The notes: generated from the sequence alone by a model not told the origin. Positions 47,901 through 56,260 are shown, numbered from the stretch's first letter. The stretch: 60,000 nucleotides of DNA from Lineus longissimus (GCF_910592395.1 NC_088317.1:6822001-6882000); one strand, 5' to 3'. Program-made: numbers and translations.

Positions 47901-50900
47901 AAGATTTGATTTGTAAAATGTTTCCTGTGAAAAAAAAATGCTGAACCTCCCCCCCCAACAAATTTGAAATTTCGTCCTGTAAGTAGTGTCAGATTTCAAT
48001 AAAGTTGTTCAGGCTAACTTAGATGATTTTTAAAAACAGAAACTCAGAGTCAGATATAGATCCTTTTTGAAGATAAGACCAATACTTACCATTCAAATCT
48101 ATCTGTGCTGACCATTCTGACAGCATTCATAAAGAGGTTGAAAGTGACGCACATGATCCACATCAAGATCACCCAATCTACAATTAAAAAAAAATCGAAT
48201 GAAAACAAAGAAGACCTTAAAATCGCAAATCCGAATTTTGACCCTAAAAATGCTCAACCCAGGTCCAGGTGGTTCGATCCAGGTGGCAGAAAAAGACAAA
48301 GCCACAATGAAATGGAATGGCCAGGGGCCATTGTGCTCACCAGTAATTAGTTAACGACTTAATTGACAATGAATGTTTCTTGAGATATGACAGAGGAAGA
48401 CTCTGAGGTACTACTAGTATCTGTATCCTAATCATAGGGCACTTCATATGTCATTGCAGTTAAGGAACATGCCATAGTTAGGCCGCCAAACAGCAAATTC
48501 AAGGCATTTTCATCGACCTCTATGACCTTGAAAAGTAGGTCAAATTAAAAACCTATAGAATATGTAATGTATCCTTACTGGGAGTACTAACCATAACAAC
48601 TTTATCGAATACGAATCACTAATGAGCGAGATATCACACTTTCTAGGTTTTCACTTTTTGCCCCTGGTGTCCAAGTCGAGAAACAGATCAGACCATAATT
48701 CAGAGTCAGAGGTAACCTGACCAAGGGGGTCTTGTGTATAAAGTTTCAAGCCCATAGCCCTAGCAGTTACGAAATGTGCCACATTTACGCTCAAACGACC
48801 AATTTATGCCATTTGACCTCTATGACCTTAAAAAATAGGTCAAATCGAAAACCTCTATGATGATATGTGATGTATCCTGGCTGGGAGTACCTACCATAAA
48901 AATGTCATCAAAAACAAATCACTAATAAGTGAGATATCACACTTTATGTGTTTTCAGTTTTGGCCCCCTGGTGGCCAAGTCAAGAATCATATCAGACCAA
49001 AATTGGCTGTCAGAGGTCATCTGACCTTGGGGGTCATGCATAAAAACTTCCAAGCTCGTAGCCCTACCAGTTAAGAAACGTGCCACAGTTATACTCAAAC
49101 GGCAAATTTACGCCATTTGACCTTGGTGACCTTGAAAAGTAGGTCAAATCAAAAACACGTATGATATGTAATATATCCTTGCTAGGAGTACCTACCACAA
49201 AAATGTCATCAAAAACAAATCACTAATAAGTGAGATATCAGACTACAGTTGTGCTCATAAGTATTCATACCCCATTCATTTTGACGGCATTGGCATAGTA
49301 TTAATGAGATGACCTATCAAATTGGTTGCTATCATTCTACATACCATCCTAAACATCTTAATTGAAAACTTCCGAAATTATTCAAAATATCTTGCAAAAT
49401 ATCACTATCTCAAAATATCGCGAAAAACCAACTTTTTCCAGTATTAAAAAAATTCATGAAAAACGTCGAATATTAATGTACATTATATTCAGAGAACAAA
49501 CGTGAAGAAACCGTTCAAAAATCTCTTTTCATTTCCGTGATATTTGACTATATCGAAAATATCGAAAATATCAAAGTTTTGATATCTCATGAGATTTTGG
49601 GTTCATCTTGTAGCCATTGACAAGTAACCTTCACTGGCAAAGTTTCACTTCTCAATCAGTCTTCCTCATCGAGATATTCCACAAAGAAGAGCTTTATTCG
49701 TGTTTTATTAAGGGTTGATATGCTCACTGATGGTCAAATATCATGAAAATGAGGCAAGATTTATAAAAACATCCTTCAATATCCATCTAAGGACACATCA
49801 TACTTTCAGTACCCAGCAATTTTTTACAAATATCATTGAGTTTTTAAAAAGTAGGATTTTCATGATATTTGATATTATGATATTTTCACGATAATTTGAA
49901 ATACTTCGAAAAGCTTTTGGCAAATTCGAGATATAACCACTGTTAGATGATATGCCATGTAGTGAAAGCCGAAATCGGCTCACCATAGGAATAAGGTAAA
50001 ATAAACAACTGTATTTGTGTTTTCAGTTTTGGCCCCCTAGTGGCCAAGTCAAGAATCAGACCGGACCGAAATTCAGTGTCAAAGGTCATCTGACCTAGGG
50101 GATCATGCATACAAAGTTTTGAGTCCATAGCCCTAGCGGTTAAGAAGCGTGCCACGGTTTTTGAAATAGGATACGACGGACGACGGACACTGCGGTGTCG
50201 TATAGACTCACCGTATCGGTGAACCAAAATGAAATTGCCAGGGCCATTGTGCTCACCTCATGTGGAGGAAAGATGGATGAAGAGCATGGTATTGTGTCAT
50301 GTAGTGTTAGGTTTGATGTAGGTCCAAGCAATTACAATTTCCCCAAAATGGCCAATTTACAGTACATTTGACCTCTGTGACCTTGAAAAGTAGGTCAAAT
50401 CAAAAAAGACCCGGGTGACACACTGAATGGTTTTTAGAATTAGATGTACCTATGATATAAAATTGGTGCCAATCGGACAAGTAATTAAGGAAAAATAGCA
50501 CTTTGAAGAATTTTGGATTTGGCTGGAGGCCAAACGGCAAATCAGATCAGACTAAACTTCAGTACCTGAGATCACCTGACCAAGGGGTTCATGTGTACTT
50601 AATTTGTGATCAATATGGGCAGTGCGGTTAAGAAACGTGCCATAGTTACGGCCTGACGACCAATTTACGCCATTTGACCTCTGTGACCTTGAAAAGTAGG
50701 TCAAATTAAAAACCTGTGTGACAGATACTGTATGGTGGTTAGATGTACCCATGATATCAAATTGGTGGCAATAGGGCAAGAAGTTAAGGAAAATTCACAT
50801 TTTTAAGGTTTTTGGATTTTGCCCCCTGGTGGTCAAGTGGTGAATCATATTGGACCGAACTTCGGTCCCTGAGATCACCTGACTACGCCATTTGACCTCT

Positions 50901-52254
50901 GTGACCTTGAAAAGTAGGTCAAATCAAAAACCCGTATAATATGTGATGTATCCTTGCTAGGAGTACCTACAATACAATTTTTATTGAAAACAGATCAATA
51001 ATAAGAGACATATATATCACACTTTTTATGTTTTCAGTTTTGGCCCCTTGGTGGCCAAGTCATGAACCAGACCGGACCAAAATTCAGTGTCAGAGTACCT
51101 CTGACCTACGGGGTCATGTGTACAAAGTTTCAAGTTCATAGCACTAGGGGTTAAGAAACGTGCCACAGGATACGACGGACGACGAAGGACGACGACGGAC
51201 ACAGGGCTATTGTATAGACTCCCCTAACGGTGAGCCAAAAAGCTGATTTTTAAGTTGGGTTGGCCTTGACCCGGTAAATACCGGGTGCGGTAGCAAAGAT
51301 ACCAATACATCTAGAGTAGAGAAAGACAAGAGAGACAAAGAGGCATTCCTCTAAACGAGGTACCTCTTGTCTACTTATCAAGAGTCCCAGCCACTAGTCT
51401 TGAGGGAATTATCCACTTTCAGGAAGAAGGAAAAGATAAGATATATCCTGCTGAGGTATGGAAGAAGTCTTTGATGATTGGACAAGAGTGAACTCTAGCT
51501 GCTTCTTACAGTTAAAAGTACACTTACCAAACATGTTCAGCCAAAAAGCTTGAAAATCACAAAGTGCTCCGTCTGGATGAATCTCACCCTAAAAATACAG
51601 GATGATCATACATGAGTTTAACTTGCGATTTCATCTACTGTTGAAATCTACATTCAGTATAAAGTCCTACAACTTTACACAATTAGACATTTTGAAATTC
51701 AAGTTAAATTTTTTCAACAGAGTAATCCTTTACAACATGTAGGTGTTGGACTCTATGTGGGTTTGATACCAGACAAAGACACATCACTTGTGACTCTGGA
51801 TCACATCGATTGCCCCATTCTTTGAACATGTTGAATGATATGAGACATATATTTTTGTAAAACGGGGATTATTTCTTCAGTTAACTCTACCAGGGCAATT
51901 TCTTAAAAAACAATTTCTTATACACAGAAAATCCACAACATCAGTACAGATTGGAGAGCCTCAAAGGTTAATGATCCAGTGGTACGGTTTTTTGGTGTGG
52001 TGGTTAATGTGAAAGCTTGTTTTTGGTCTACAGTGACAAACAAAACGAGCATTTGCAAGGGCATTTATGCGAAAATGCTAAAAACTTACCATGAGATAGG
52101 CAATGCTGTCAAGAAGAGCAGCGATACTGAGATATAAGATCAATCTCTGTGTGAATGCTGAATACTTCCTGAAAAGCCATATCACCCCGATCATGAACAC
52201 GCTGCCAATTAATGACAAGGCAGCCATTCCTCTTTTCACAGCGACAATCACATC
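26806..52254 (-). CDS. Class-E-like (cAMP-receptor-like) seven-transmembrane GPCR gene
   Basis: Exons on the minus strand: 52254-52090, 51588-51528, 48177-48090, 47888-47799, 46783-46705, 46119-45989, 45751-45604, then either 38656-38519 or 26922-26806. All have AG acceptors and GT donors, and every junction keeps the frame. Together they encode TM1-TM7. Hallmarks are ALCDFQAFWLNMF in the first outer loop, KYGPAGLWCWYGPNF across the second outer loop, and LQGAINAVVFGL in TM7. Such WCW and CDFQ marks are known from cAMP-receptor-like and GPR157-like receptors. The receptor would sit in the plasma membrane and signal through G proteins; its ligand is unknown. The N-terminal exon, which must end in phase 0, was not found. 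The two last exons give two C-terminal tails. Confidence 0.85.
26923..29294. other. 3' intron of the GPCR, no exon found
   Basis: Open frames at 26975-27217 and 27611-27793 show nothing recognisable. Degenerate repeated text with CAGTACAAATCACAATTG and CAGTCCAAATCACAATTG occurs at 28204-28404. Confidence 0.4.
29295..29425. mobile_element. 131-bp fold-back MITE
   Basis: GCCAATGGCTGATATTTATA and the following 23 bases are nearly the perfect inverse of the last 42 bases, which end ATAAATATTAGCCATTGGC. The spacer is about 45 bp. Confidence 0.85.
29426..30850. other. GPCR intron, no gene
   Basis: AT-rich with a C-only run near 30037-30055. No exon or element ends identified. Confidence 0.4.
30851..31540. 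mobile_element. TIR element of about 690 bp
   Basis: The left end AGCCTGCTACACACGAGGGA with TTCTCACCAACTTAGTTGG is mirrored on the right by CCAACTAAGTTGGTGAGAAG and TCCCTCGTGTGTAACGAACG. Inverted ends are about 50 bp. There is no transposase; the frame 31240-31512 overlaps the right end and is unlikely to be a gene. Confidence 0.7.
31541..32865. other. GPCR intron, no gene
   Basis: Holds a short head-like fragment of the GTGCTCACC family at 31938-31963 (GGTCCAGGGACCATGTGCTC) and a GGGTAAAATGGGTAACATTT low-complexity stretch at 32660. No exon found. Confidence 0.4.
32866..33617 (+). mobile_element. Head-to-tail array of four MITE units joined through ATAT
   Basis: Unit ends fall at 33040, 33227, 33419 and 33617, so periods are 187, 192 and 198 bp. 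Each unit ends GACGGGTCAC and the next begins GTGACCC, with ATAT between at the three inner junctions. Single complete copies of the element with inverted GTGACCCGTCAC ends lie at 42391-42578 and 43557-43753. The tandem units thus look like a mobile element amplified into a small satellite. Confidence 0.8.
33618..34739. other. GPCR intron, no gene
   Basis: Two related stretches, 34141-34210 (CAAGGGTTTGCTTACAAACA) and, inverted, 34530-34600 (TTTGTAAACAAACCCTTGCC), form a weak inverted pair about 400 bp apart. An ATTGGTCACATGATGTAGCA text with its partial inverse lies at 34349-34382. Confidence 0.4.
34960..35523. mobile_element. Mariner-type MITE with about 150-bp inverted ends
   Basis: The left end CAGGGTCTCCCAAAAAAGTA then TACCCACCTTGAATCATC is mirrored by GATTCAAGGTGGGTATACTT and GAGACACCC at the right. 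Flanks are TA at 34958-34959 and 35524-35525. The arms run to about GATTTACT on the left and AGTAAATC on the right. No transposase remains. Confidence 0.8.
37044..37410. mobile_element. Harbinger-type MITE, TTA duplication verified by the satellite
   Basis: Ends are TGCAAGTATCAATTCGT and its inverse ACGAATTGATACTTGCA, followed inwards by a CCCCTCCTCAAGGGTA block on both sides. It is flanked by TTA at 37041-37043 and 37411-37413. The neighbouring satellite units read TTAAACTTAGGAAAC at this point, so the empty site and the 3-bp duplication are seen directly. Confidence 0.9.
38519..38656 (-). CDS. GPCR proximal alternative terminal exon
   Basis: Excellent acceptor (TCTTTTTGTCTTTTCCCTGTAG), phase 0 as required after 45604, 45 residues and TAA at 38519-38521. 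It starts VALQSRNEPNVIREYPVAFR, has a Pro-rich REPSPPPQE stretch that could bind SH3 domains, and ends FPKFNNVSYSRLQ. The first part is related to the distal terminal exon. The last 17 codons are part of the adjoining satellite unit. Confidence 0.75.
   Translation of the reverse strand: MALQSRNEPNVIREYPVAFRSREPSPPPQEIQFPKFNNVSYSRLQ
38657..39584. other. GPCR intron upstream of the THAP gene
   Basis: AT-rich, no exon or element seen. It would hold the promoter of the THAP gene; no core promoter motif is convincing. Confidence 0.4.
39585..39890 (+). CDS. THAP-type zinc-finger protein, short
   Basis: Uninterrupted 101-codon frame inside the GPCR intron, on the opposite strand. The THAP C2CH zinc ligands are Cys4, Cys9, Cys59 and His62 (MVYCVAPNC and KLCSDHF). 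Other conserved THAP positions are present: FHEFPK with Pro29, Trp40 in RRKLWIRKC, Trp50, Phe63, and the closing AVPT motif at 88-91. THAP domains bind DNA in transcription factors and in P-element-type transposases. The protein ends soon after the domain, so it is either a stand-alone domain, the first exon of a longer gene, or a transposase remnant. The domain itself looks intact. Confidence 0.85.
   Translation: MVYCVAPNCVKDSTKNNRMTDGTHFHEFPKPVERERRKLWIRKCKRLECWKPGPSAKLCSDHFIDTDYHMKPDICSQLNIKCHLLKTAVPTMSIAFNARGC
40203..40355 (-). CDS. Acidic N-terminal exon, P2X7-like-protein type
   Basis: ATG in a good AAGATGG context at 40355, 50 residues to TAG. It reads MASAYSSESESSEFED, then a NVEPYMFEP motif and an acidic Ser/Asp end. 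A MAS-Y-S-(D/E)S start with a PY-FEP motif and acidic run is what I recall from the N-terminus of uncharacterised invertebrate proteins with a P2X7 intracellular-type zinc domain. That is memory, not a search. No zinc domain was found downstream, and a donor could not be fixed, so it may be a first exon or a short stand-alone frame. Confidence 0.4.
   Translation of the reverse strand: MASAYSSESESSEFEDVLVDTEGYLNVEPYMFEPLISLDHNESDHSDESD
40476..40772 (-). CDS. Unrecognised 98-codon frame
   Basis: An open frame with unremarkable composition lying just upstream of the acidic exon on the same strand. It contains PPRYSTYDTLSDTLTYDP. No domain, no splice partner. It may be chance. Confidence 0.15.
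   Translation of the reverse strand: MCSTTYVLEANTDVAGRICVKFVYAFENERSSPVDVLSEKLLFILKPPRYSTYDTLSDTLTYDPHLRNQKLQEFDAFSRPNFETKIASYLAATTRIIL
40773..41957. other. GPCR intron, no gene
   Basis: No exon or element ends recognised. Confidence 0.4.
41958..42082. mobile_element. 125-bp near-perfect palindrome (fold-back MITE)
   Basis: GGTATTGGTTGTCTCACCCA runs through GGTGGAGCTAAAAT and CCAAAACC to a GAGGCGTAGCCGA centre, then the whole sequence repeats inverted and ends GGTGAGACAATCAATACC. Arms are about 55 bp. A fragment of the same text (GGTTTGAGTTGTCTCACCCA) lies at 42189. Confidence 0.85.
42391..42578. mobile_element. Single copy of the GTGACCCGTCAC MITE
   Basis: It starts GTGAGCCGTCACAGCAAAAC and ends TTTTGCTGTGACGGGTCAC. 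It is flanked by ATAT on both sides, a 4-bp duplication. Same family as the array at 32866-33617. Confidence 0.8.
42700..43020. mobile_element. TIR element with GTGTTTCAGC ends
   Basis: AGTGTTTCAGCTAAAAGC at the left is mirrored by GGCTGAAACACT at the right. Outer flanks GCATGAGA and ACATGAAG are similar, which would fit an imperfect 8-bp duplication of a hAT-type element. Confidence 0.5.
43391..43545 (-). CDS. Unrecognised possible terminal exon
   Basis: On the minus strand a GGGCATTTCAG acceptor-like site precedes an open frame that ends at TGA (43391-43393). It reads GNLEVAHHIPKACLNHVMEN, then KFPDRDQRRFKQGVKG and FFVPYS. Composition is protein-like, but I cannot name a family. It lies inside the GPCR intron on the same strand. 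It could be a gene fragment or a transposase remnant. Confidence 0.3.
43557..43753. mobile_element. Single copy of the GTGACCCGTCAC MITE
   Basis: Ends GTGACCCGTCACAGCAAAAC and TTTTGCTGTGACGGGTCAC, flanked by AAAT on both sides, a second 4-bp duplication for this family. Confidence 0.8.
44482..44834. mobile_element. TIR element with TTAA-like flanks, carrying a nested MITE
   Basis: GGGTTGACCATAGGTACCGC at the left is mirrored by GCGGTACCTATGGTCAAACC at the right; similarity extends about 75 bp inwards through AATCCTAAAGC. TTAA can be read at both edges, which would fit a piggyBac-type MITE. The interior is filled by a second inverted-repeat element at 44583-44700. Confidence 0.75.
44583..44700. 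mobile_element. Nested fold-back MITE
   Basis: GGGCCAGGTTGTTGGAAAGC then ATGTTAGCT is mirrored by AGCTAACATGCTTTCTAACA and ACCGGGCC. It lies wholly inside 44482-44834. Confidence 0.8.
44909..45096. mobile_element. MITE with CTGTAAACCTGGAAATTT ends
   Basis: CTGTAGTGTAAACCTGGAAA at the left is mirrored by AAATTTCCAGGTTTACAG at the right, with TA outside each. About 188 bp. Confidence 0.7.
45326..45542. mobile_element. Mariner-type MITE
   Basis: AAAGGGTGGGAAAAAACC at the left resembles the inverse of GGTTTTCGGGCCACCCTG at the right, with TA flanks. Ends are imperfect. Confidence 0.5.
45604..45751 (-). CDS. GPCR exon: end of TM6 to TM7 and start of the tail
   Basis: 148 bp, takes two bases (CG plus A, Arg) and ends in phase 0 at a GTAAAG donor. 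It encodes IQNAINPHNPVFPLVLLHAM, then STPLQGAINAVVFGLDKE and KLTPTQIK. Two acceptor AGs lie close together; the upstream one keeps the frame. Confidence 0.8.
45989..46119 (-). CDS. GPCR exon: third inner loop and TM6
   Basis: 131 bp, phase 0 start, GTAAGT donor. Acidic/basic inner loop (TWEGLYDPDIERQKLLLKED) followed by TM6 (LRAYPFVYLSLSIFPLVN). Confidence 0.85.
46276..46565. mobile_element. piggyBac-type MITE in a GPCR intron
   Basis: Ends TTAACCCTTTGCCTAC and GGGGCAAAGGGTTAA give TTAA flanks and a CCCTTTGCC terminal repeat, like the larger element at 52373-57038. No coding sequence. Confidence 0.8.
46705..46783 (-). CDS. GPCR exon: second outer loop end and TM5
   Basis: 79 bp. TG carried from the previous exon plus C gives the Cys of the W-C-W motif. 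Encodes WYGPNFGIIALMFITYLYIV then ITVNRK. Donor is GTGCGT, weaker than the others. Confidence 0.85.
47799..47888 (-). CDS. GPCR exon: TM4 and second outer loop
   Basis: 90 bp, acceptor TTTTTTTCAG, donor GTGAGT. Encodes AYHLLSWGFPLFISCLPFID then NKYGPAGLW. YG-x-AG-LWCW across the junction is the strongest family mark of this receptor group. Confidence 0.85.
48090..48177 (-). CDS. GPCR exon: TM3
   Basis: 88 bp, one base carried in (G plus AT, Asp), two carried out, GTAAGT donor. Encodes WVILMWIMCVTFNLFMNAVR then STDRFEW. Confidence 0.85.
48318..51240 (+). mobile_element. Transposon array with internal 240-300-bp repeats, GTGCTCACC family
   Basis: At least two adjacent elements: heads GGGGCCATTGTGCTCACC (48327) and CAGGGCCATTGTGCTCACC (50240), tails rich in GACGACGGAC followed by GGTGAACCAAAAT (50217) and GGTGAGCCAAAAA (51229). 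The interior repeats a unit containing TTTGACCTCTGTGACCTTG, AAAAGTAGGTCAAATCAAAA, GAGATATCACACTTTATGTG and TTTTGGCCCCCTGGTGGCCA. It fills the intron between the TM3 exon and the exon of the first outer loop. No transposase. A Tc1-type element is nested at 49246-50011. Confidence 0.75.
49246..50011. mobile_element. Tc1/mariner-type non-autonomous element nested in the array
   Basis: It starts CAGTTGTGCTCATAAGTATT, a Tc1-like end, and ends AACAACTG; TA lies on each side. The sister repeat units read GATATCACACTTTATGTGTT without an insert, which places the insertion at that TA. The ends match only over about 8 bases. The interior is AT-rich with ATATCGAAA repeats and no transposase. Confidence 0.8.
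51241..51527. other. GPCR intron, nothing recognised
   Basis: Contains an AGAGTAGAGAAAGACAAGAG purine-rich stretch near 51312 and no exon. Confidence 0.4.
51528..51588 (-). CDS. GPCR exon: first outer loop
   Basis: 61 bp, phase 0 in, one base out, GTAAGT donor. Encodes GEIHPDGALCDFQAFWLNMF. The Cys of ALCDFQ is the expected disulfide partner of the Cys in the W-C-W loop. Confidence 0.85.
51589..52089. other. GPCR intron, nothing recognised
   Basis: AT-rich, no element ends. Confidence 0.4.
52090..52254 (-). CDS. GPCR exon: TM1 and TM2
   Basis: 165 bp, phase 0 both ends, acceptor TTTGTCTTCCAG, donor GTAAGT. Encodes DVIVAVKRGMAALSLIGSVF (TM1 start), then IWLFRKYSAFTQRLILYLSI and ALLDSIAYLM (TM2). 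The exon before it, with the initiator Met and a short outer N-terminus, was not located. Confidence 0.85.
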
Positions 52255-52384
52255 CTGGAAGACAAATGACAAATATTGCAGTGTTCTTCGCAGCCTTTGA
52301 GTTAAGAGGGGGGAATCCGGGTTTTATGTTTTTGTTTTTGCCCCATTCTCACATGCACTTGGAAAATTATTCTTAACTCTTTGC

Positions 52385-52585
52385 CTGCCAAACTCGTTCT
52401 AGAACGACTGCAACTTCCCATCCGTTTCCTGCCAAACTCGTTCTTGAACGACCGCAACTTCCCATCTGTTCCCTGCCAAACTCGTTCTAGAACGACCGCA
52501 ACTTCCCATCCGTTTCCTGCCAAACTCGTTCTAGAACGACCGCAATTTCCCATCCGTTTTCTGCCAAACTCGTTCCAGAACGAAA
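52385..52585 (+). repeat. 44-bp minisatellite with TTCTAGAA palindromes
   Basis: About four and a half units of CTGCCAAACTCGTTCTAGAA, CGACCGCAACTTCCCATCCG, TTTC. Each unit carries GTTCTAGAAC or a close variant. The frames on both strands that span it are products of the repeat. Confidence 0.85.
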
Positions 52586-52719
52586 TGGTTTGTTCTCCGT
52601 CATAACACAAGATGTCATCTCGGTACTGTACCATGTAATGGTTTGATGTGTTAGGCTTCCTAGCAGACGATCATGTGCTCATTCTACGCATGCATTTCAT
52701 GACGTCATCATCATCAAGT

Positions 52720-52861
52720 GAAAATGGCAGGAAAAACCGCACGTTTTCTGCTGATAGAAGCAAAACCTGCAAAGTACCCCTCTGCAATGGTGATTGTTTC
52801 AATGACTACCATAGAAACAAGCATAGCGTTGAATGTCCCCCGTCGCTGTTGGGTGTTTTTT
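52720..52861 (+). pseudogene. piggyBac transposase C-terminal zinc-binding fragment
   Basis: The frame reads SKTCKVPLCNGDCFNDYHRN and KHSVECPP before a TGA at 52861. The C-x-VPLC-x3-CF-x2-YH spacing is the cysteine-rich tail of piggyBac-type transposases. The catalytic domain is absent. Agreement with the TTAA ends of the surrounding element strengthens both calls. Confidence 0.65.
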
Positions 52862-52894
52862 GAAAAATGTGTAGTTTGAATCCGTGTGGTGTTA

Positions 52895-54122
52895 TTGGCT
52901 GTCATTGACTGAAGTTATGGTTCAGTTGGGTGTCCAAGTAACGAGACACACCAAATTTCAAGCCAAACTATTTTGTCGTTCAGAAGTCACAGAGCGGAAG
53001 GGAATTTTCATGATTTTCAGGAAGTGCCCCCTATGGGGCAGAAAAATGTATGAAACTAAAAACTCGAGAGATATATTAATCATATATCGTGTACCTTTGT
53101 TAGCCTAGTCTACCATAACGATTTGGTAAAGATCAGAGAAATATTAAGCGAGTTCTAACACTAACACTGTGTTTTTGGTTTTGGACCCCTGGTGGCCAAA
53201 TCGAGAATGAAACTCGGCCGATTTTTCGATGCGACACACCTTTGGCCCACCCTCTATCAGCACACGAAATTTTAATCCAAAATATTTTGTCGTTCAGAAG
53301 TTACAAAGCGGAAGGGAATTTTCATGATTTTCGGGAAGCACCCCCAATTGGGCAGAAAAATGCATGAAACTAAAAACCCGGGTGATATATCGTGTACCTT
53401 TGTTGGCTTAGTCTACCATAAAAATTTGGTAAAGATACTTTGTGTTTTTGGTTTTGGCCCCCTGGTGGCCAAATCAAGAATCAAACTCGGCCAATTTTTC
53501 GACGCGACATACCTTTGTCCCGCCCTCTATCAGCACACGAAATTTCAAGCCAAAATATTTTGTCGTTCAGAAGTTACAGAGCGGAAGGGAATTTTCATGA
53601 TTTTCAGGAAGCGCCCCCTATATGGCAGAAAAATGGATGAAACTAAAAACCCGGGTGATATATCGTGTACCTTTGTTAGCTTAGTCTACCATAAAAGTTT
53701 GGTAAAGATCGGACGAATATTAAGCGAGTTCTAACACTTTATGTGTTTTTGGTTTTGGCCCCCTGGCGGCCAAATGGAGAATCAAACTCGGCCAATTTTT
53801 CGACGCGACACACCTTTGGCCCACCCTCTATCAGCACACCAAATTTCAATCCAAAATGTTTTGTCGTTCAGAAGTTATAGAGCGGACAGGAAACGTGCGT
53901 CCGGCGAGCGCCGCAACATTTTGCCCCCTACTGGCCAGGCCGGGAATCTGACCGGGATGATTTTTAGTGGGACACATCTTTAGATGTCCTTCACTCCTTC
54001 CACCAAATATCGATTAAATTGCTTGAGTCATTTAGAAGCTGTAGGGTTGAAACGAGCACAAAGTTGGTGCCATGTACTAATACCATGTCATACCATGTCC
54101 CCCTACACAAGCTCCGGGGGAC
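52895..54122 (+). mobile_element. Element made of about 280-bp tandem repeats (TTTGTCGTTCAGAAGT family)
   Basis: Units share CACCAAATTTCAAGCCAAA, TTTTGTCGTTCAGAAGTTAC, GAGCGGAAGGGAATTTTCAT, CGTGTACCTTTGTTAGCTTA and TTTTGGCCCCCTGGTGGCCA. Four or so units are visible. It ends with GTGCGTCCGGCGAGCGCCGC and a CCCCCTACACAAGCTCCGGGGG fold-back. The GGCCCCCTGGTGGCCAA text is shared with the 48.3-51.2 kb array. The long frames here (53324-53734 and others) follow the repeat and are not genes. Confidence 0.7.
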
Positions 54123-54378
54123 AAAAAGCAATACAACTTATATGTAAATGTAGGTGAAAGAGTAAGCTGAGACAAAAAAAACAAAACAGGTTTCAAGGAT
54201 ATTCTTTAAAATCCAACTTAGCCCGCCGTCATCGGCTTCGCCCGAAAAATTTCCGAGACCAGATCTGGTAGATTTATAACTTCTAGCAGGAGATAAGTGT
54301 AAATTGTTTTCAACAGCCATGTGGACAATTAAGCTGGATCGTCTCCAGGACCTGCGCTATTGAGAATCGAAGACCGCA

Positions 54379-56260
54379 ATGAATGTTGCGGGTTCGGTCA
54401 ACGATATTTGCTCAACAATATTTTTTACGAGACTCGCGTCTCTTACGCCCAACTGGCCACGACAATGCTAGACTACATTGACACTTGTCAGCTAGAGCAT
54501 GCGATGGGCGTCCATCATGCCGAAACGCCAATATCGTTTGCCCGACACCGTTTCATCAATCCTCGCACATTCAGAGACTGGCTGAACAATGAGGATGATA
54601 TCCGTGATGCAGTAGACAGGGCATCGGAGGAACAACGTTCGCGGAGACGGCAGCGGGAGCATGGACATGATGAACAAGGTAAAACGCTATTTTCCACCGA
54701 TTTCATCAATTTTGCAATCCATTTTTGACGACACTAGGCTTATACTATACACTTAAATGATGCTGTAGCATTATTTAAGAAAGAGTAGTTGCGTTTGTGG
54801 CAATGCTAATTTGGATTCAACGCTATGGTTTATGCACTTTTTCTAAAATGTGACTTTAATTTTCAGCGTTTTGGCCAGAAATGGAGAATGCCCTGTATGA
54901 CTGGTTTGAGGAACGGCGCAGATTAGGTTTCCCTGTCTCTGGTGAAGACATTCAATCCCAAGCTGAACTTGAATTCAGAACGTGGTGGGAACAACCTGAA
55001 GACAGAAAACAGCAATATCGAGAGAAGCGGCCTCGTCAACATCAGTTTAGGGCTTCGGATCAATGGCTCCAGGGTTTCATGAAAAGGTAGTTATGGAAAA
55101 TTACTACAGGCTATCATAACATGGCTCTATATAGCTGAAACAACCAATGTTACGGGAATTCAATGCCACCCAATGGATTTGGTGTAGTTTGAACTCGCTC
55201 CCTGTGCCAAATTTTCGTGGTAAAAATGCTGTTCATACAAATTATTGATTGTCCATTTCAGGAAGCGAATTAGTCACAGGAAGAAGACCAAAGACTCACA
55301 GACTCTTCCGGACAACGCCCAACAAGTCGTTGGTGACTACAGAATCGCTACTCAAGGGATCATTCGTAATGGCAACTTTGACGTGATCATGAACATGAAC
55401 GAAACGTTCGTTTTGTATGACATGGTGCCACGGACCACAATGAATGCGACAGGATCTCAACACATTGACATTCGGTCCTCCAGAGGGAATAATAAGTTCG
55501 GTAACCCTGGTAATAACATCCGATGGACGCAAAGGCCAGGCGGAAGTAAACTTCAGGGGACTACAGCCCGATGGAAATGTAATCCAGGATCTCCAAGCTA
55601 CAGCACCAGAAAATGTCCGGGTAAGTGTTTTAAAATTATGGATGAACCATGAACCATGACTTGTCGTGACGGCATAAGGGTCAAGATCTTCTGTACATTA
55701 CATTCGCATCCTGCATGTCTTGGTTATACAATCAATGACCTACAGCTTGGTCATGATTCCCTACGAGTGGTAGATGTTTATTGCAGGTCAACACTAGATA
55801 ATGAAATGAATAATGTCATCTGACACCGTCCTTGTTTTTATCTTCAGGTTACAGGCAGTCCGAATGGTTGGGCTCGACACCAGTCTTTGATGGAGTGGCT
55901 GTAAGCAGTCATTGTACCGTTCGTCGCGGGAAGGACGTTTCTGCTGGTTTTGGACCGCTATCCAGCACACATGAACAGAGGATTTCGAGATGAAATAAAC
56001 GACGCTGACGGAACAGAGACGTTCATCCCAGGCCGGTGCACATCAATGTTACAGCCGCTTGACCTGACAGTAATGCGCAGTGTTAAGTGTCATTTGAGGT
56101 GTTTGTGGAAAGCGTGGAAGGTGAGAAATACGAATGAGATAGGAACTGTGAGCAGATTTCGAGGCAGAACGTTGTGAGAATGATTAGTTTGGCTTGGGAG
56201 AGGGTGAACGAGAGGACAATTCTCAATGGATGGAGGGCTAGTGGTTTGCTCCCTTAGGTT
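54379..56260 (+). pseudogene. pogo-type DDE transposase, broken
   Basis: The CENP-B-type DNA-binding block reads MENALYDWFEERRRLGFPVS, GEDIQSQAE and FRASDQWLQGFMKR. The DDE domain follows: NMNETFVLYDMVPRTT, GSQHIDIRS, then after a frame change VTLVITSDGRK, later LVLDRYPAHM and SMLQPLDLTVMRSVK. Family members have MDET at the first catalytic Asp; here it is MNET. Further lesions are a frame change near 55475, a TAA after SLMEWL near 55903, and another frame change near 56160 before RASGLLP. The start codon is unclear. The product is nuclear in active relatives. Confidence 0.75.

Noticed and set aside
53324-53983. Open frames of 80-136 codons in the 53-kb repeats
   Set aside because: They recur with the tandem unit in more than one frame and contain no domain.
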